Positions 32,155-34,337 of a stretch of 34,337 nt of DNA are shown piece after piece. The DNA is taken from positions 1-34,337 of the forward strand of contig DASZZV010000306.1 in the NCBI GenBank assembly GCA_035544835.1, in the 5' to 3' direction. How positions within the stretch are numbered: position 1 is the first letter of the stretch; each line of letters begins with the position of its first letter. Below the pieces are notes generated by a model. It did not search any database and was not told the DNA's origin. It saw only the letters and a list, made by a program, of their open reading frames with translations. Origin of the DNA: DASZZV01 sp035544835 (GTDB lineage Bacteria; Acidobacteriota; Thermoanaerobaculia; Gp7-AA8). Both the position numbers and the translations under genes were made by a program.

Positions 32155-33830
32155 GCTCGCCGCTGCTGTCGAATATGGCCTGGCTGCTGTCATCGCTTCC
32201 CGAGGCACTGGCCTTCCAGCGAGCCACGGATCAGGTAGAGGCCACGCAGTTCGCGCTGCTGCGGGCAATCCTCTCCGCGAATGCCGAGACCGATTTCGGT
32301 CGCCGCCACAACTTCTCCTCGATCCATTCTGCGGCGACATTTCAGGAGCGGGTTCCGCTTGGCACTCCCGAGGTGCTTTGCGAGGACGTGGCTCGTGCGA
32401 CGGCGGGGGAGGGCGGCGTGCTCACGCGGGAGCGCATAACCCATTTCGTCCCTACCAGCGGCACGACCTCGGGTCCAAAGCTGGTGCCTTTCACCAGATC
32501 GCTGCAGCAGGAAATGCAGCGCGCCATCTCTCCGTGGATCACCGACCTCTTCAGTCATGATCCGGCGCTCCTACGCGGGACTGCGTATTGGTCGATCTCG
32601 CCGGCACTGCAGACCGAGCAGCGTTCGCCGGGGGGCATCCCGATCGGTTTTGCTGCCGACGACGAGTACCTCGGCGGGTTCCGCAGGCATTTTGTGCGCT
32701 CAATCCAGAGCGTGCCGCCGGAGGTCGCAAGGATCTCGGATGTCGAAGCGTTCCGCTACGCCACCCTCTACTTCCTCGTCGCCGACCGTCGTCTGTCGCT
32801 GATCTCCATCTGGAACCCGACGTTCCTCACCTTGCTGCTCGCTTCGCTCAGCGACTCAGGTCCGTCGCTCGCGCGTGATGTGGCGGCGGGATTGATCTCG
32901 CGACCTCTCGGCGTCGACGGCAGCACCGCTGCCCGGCTGGCGCGGGCCGCGCTCGAATACCGCAGCGCCAGCCGTGCAGCGGAGATCGAGCGCGCGCTGA
33001 GCCGGAGCGACGACGCCGAAAGGAATGCAGCGCTCTGGCCGCGCCTGCGCGTCATCAGTTGCTGGTCGGATGCCATGGCCGCCCAGCCGGCGAAGGAAGT
33101 CGCGGCGCTGTTTCCGCAGGCACGTCTGCAGGCCAAAGGACTGTTGTCGACGGAGGGCTTCGTCTCATTTCCGATGTCGGCGGCAGGCGGGGCGGTGTTG
33201 GCGATCCGGTCGCACTTCATGGAGCTCCGGCCCGTTGAGTCCAGCGATCTCGTGCTGGCCCATCAGCTCGAGCGTGGTCAACGCTATGGCGTCGTACTCA
33301 CGACCGGCGGCGGGCTGTACCGCCACCCGACCGGCGACATCATCGAGGTGACGGGATTCCTGCGTTCCTGTCCTGTCATCCGCTTCATCGGCAGGGACAG
33401 TCATGTCGACTACTTTGGTGAGAAGCTGAGCGAGACGTTCGTCAGCGAGGCACTCGCGGTCACAATCACTTCGTATCGTTTCGCCATGCTGGCGCGCGAC
33501 GGCGCCGCCGCTGCCTACACGCTTTACGTCGAGTCAGCTACCGACGATGCCTCGTTGATCGCCGCCGCTCGCTCGCTCGACATTGCGCTCCAGGCGAACA
33601 TCCACTATCGCTACTGCCGGGATCTCGGACAACTCGAAGCGGTGCGGCTCTACCGGATCGAGCGCAACGGTAGCGCTTCGTATCTCGCCGCCTGTGTCGC
33701 CCGCGGCCAGCGAGTGGGGGAGGTCAAGCCCTTAGCGCTGCATGGAGCTCAGGGATGGAGTGACTTTTTCGAGGGGCGGTGGGTGGAGGCGCGTGGCGAA
33801 TTGAAAATTGAAAAAATGAGGAAGACGTGA
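32151..33830 (+). CDS. GH3-family acyl-adenylating amide synthetase
   Basis: The 559-residue protein matches the GH3 family, which adenylates carboxylic acids and conjugates them to amines. It starts with an ADFGRRHNFSS-type segment (NAETDFGRRHNFSSI). The ATP-phosphate motif is TSGTTSGPKLVPFT (about 101-114). A second adenylation motif is LLSTEGFVSFP, and GLYRHPTGDIIEVTGF matches the third motif region of plant GH3 enzymes. Plant members conjugate jasmonate or auxin; bacterial members are little studied and have unknown acyl acids. It is the last gene of the operon, sharing four bases with the gene before it, and is followed by repeats rather than an obvious terminator. Confidence 0.93.
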   Translation: MSSPLLSNMAWLLSSLPEALAFQRATDQVEATQFALLRAILSANAETDFGRRHNFSSIHSAATFQERVPLGTPEVLCEDVARATAGEGGVLTRERITHFVPTSGTTSGPKLVPFTRSLQQEMQRAISPWITDLFSHDPALLRGTAYWSISPALQTEQRSPGGIPIGFAADDEYLGGFRRHFVRSIQSVPPEVARISDVEAFRYATLYFLVADRRLSLISIWNPTFLTLLLASLSDSGPSLARDVAAGLISRPLGVDGSTAARLARAALEYRSASRAAEIERALSRSDDAERNAALWPRLRVISCWSDAMAAQPAKEVAALFPQARLQAKGLLSTEGFVSFPMSAAGGAVLAIRSHFMELRPVESSDLVLAHQLERGQRYGVVLTTGGGLYRHPTGDIIEVTGFLRSCPVIRFIGRDSHVDYFGEKLSETFVSEALAVTITSYRFAMLARDGAAAAYTLYVESATDDASLIAAARSLDIALQANIHYRYCRDLGQLEAVRLYRIERNGSASYLAACVARGQRVGEVKPLALHGAQGWSDFFEGRWVEARGELKIEKMRKT

Positions 33831-33870
33831 TGCTGTAAGCGACCAACCCCTCTCGCTCTCGGGAAAGGGT

Positions 33871-34011
33871 GGCCAGCGTTACTACGCCATCGCAAAGTCA
33901 CTGGGCGCGATGACCGTAGTCGAGGGAGTCGAGACCCACGAGGACATGCAGATCCTCCGTTCGATGGGTTTCGAGTATGGGCAGGGCTTTTACTGGGGAC
34001 TACCGGACTGA
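33871..34011 (+). pseudogene. C-terminal remnant of an EAL-domain phosphodiesterase
   Basis: In frame from 33871 to the TGA at 34011 the sequence reads YYAIAKSLGAMTVVEGVETH, then EDMQILRSMGFEYGQGFYWG. The VVEGVETHEDMQIL block and the GQGFYWG end are the last two conserved motifs of EAL cyclic-di-GMP phosphodiesterases. Everything upstream, including the EAL motif itself and most metal ligands, is missing, and there is no start codon. It is a dead fragment left just after the GH3 gene and just before the repeat cluster. Confidence 0.75.
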
Positions 34012-34064
34012 ACGTTCCCGGAAGGCAACCAGCTCAAACGAATAAACGGCACTCAGTTCAATAG

Positions 34065-34312
34065 GTCGTCCTGAACAAGGGACAGCGTGCGCGCTGCCAC
34101 TGAGAAAAGGTACTGAGTGGGTGTCATCCCGAGCCGCAGCGAGGGATCTGGGCGGGGGCCTTAGACCCTTGGCAATCGAAAATGCTTGCGAGCACTACGA
34201 TGGAAGGGCCCCCGCCCAGATCCCTCGCTGCGGCTTCTAAGAAACTCCCAGTATTTAGGCCGGTTTGCGGAGGTGTCATCCCGAGCGTCGAGCGAGGGAT
34301 CTGGGCGGGGGA
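34065..34312. repeat. Cluster of GTCATCCCGAG inverted and direct repeats
   Basis: A single unit lies at 34065-34083. A perfect 28-bp inverted repeat follows, with arms 34133-34160 (GCCGCAGCGAGGGATCTGGG...) and 34207-34234. Another left-arm copy is at 34273-34312 (GTGTCATCCCGAGCGTCGAG...); its partner would lie beyond the window. The heads GTGTCATCCCGAGC at 34121 and 34273 match the heads at 4624 and 10700 apart from one or two bases. No gene lies in this stretch. Confidence 0.85.
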
Positions 34313-34337
34313 CTCGACCCTTCGGCGCCTCGCACAA

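Overview
This is a GC-rich bacterial chromosomal window with no rRNA, tRNA, phage or plasmid-backbone genes. The large secreted modular protein, a lipoprotein, a hybrid Ser/Thr kinase, two B12-type radical SAM enzymes and the many dispersed hairpin repeats with GTCATCCTGAG or GTCATTCTGAG ends fit a Gram-negative soil or sediment bacterium. Acidobacteriota is my best guess, but no marker gene proves it.

Layout. 1-4.5 kb: a repeat-bearing leader, a zinc-ribbon/TPR membrane protein, and a long-form NfeD membrane protease. 4.5-5.5 kb: a slipin (stomatin-like) gene facing NfeD across a perfect 38-bp inverted repeat. 5.5-6.3 kb: a 225-bp tandem repeat. 6.3-9.0 kb: DoxX-like protein, then an SRPBCC-marR operon with a clear sigma70 promoter and palindromic operator, divergent from an MFS exporter. 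9.0-10.6 kb: a SAM methyltransferase and an unknown membrane protein. 10.9-14.8 kb: a 1068-residue secreted Asp-box propeller protein with a strong terminator, and a stand-alone response regulator. 14.9-15.9 kb: repeat copies running into a truncated, frameshifted SpoIIE-type phosphatase. 16.1-17.1 kb: a ribbon-helix-helix/MazF toxin-antitoxin pair and an apparently truncated GH44-like gene. 17.5-19.6 kb: a DUF3574 lipoprotein and a DUF4139 protein. 19.8-24.9 kb: a kinase-SUMF1-alpha/beta hydrolase fusion, divergent from a membrane GAF histidine kinase. 25-27.4 kb: a VapC remnant and a two-gene ABC transporter. 27.6-33.8 kb: a tightly packed five-gene operon. The last 500 bp hold an EAL-domain remnant and more hairpin repeats.

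The strongest candidate for an undescribed system is the operon at 27635-33830: two paralogous B12-binding radical SAM enzymes, a double-GNAT protein, an unassigned small protein and a GH3-family acyl-adenylating amide synthetase. Four of its genes overlap the gene before or after them, three junctions in all. The parts suggest radical-based modification of an acyl or polyprenyl-like substrate followed by acyl activation and conjugation. A LolD/FtsX-type ABC transporter is divergently placed beside it. The substrate and product cannot be read from the sequence.

A second theme is decay around repeats. Four broken genes (SpoIIE phosphatase, GH44-like, VapC, EAL) sit next to dispersed repeat elements. 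Several large inverted repeats sit exactly at convergent gene ends, where they could act as two-way terminators.
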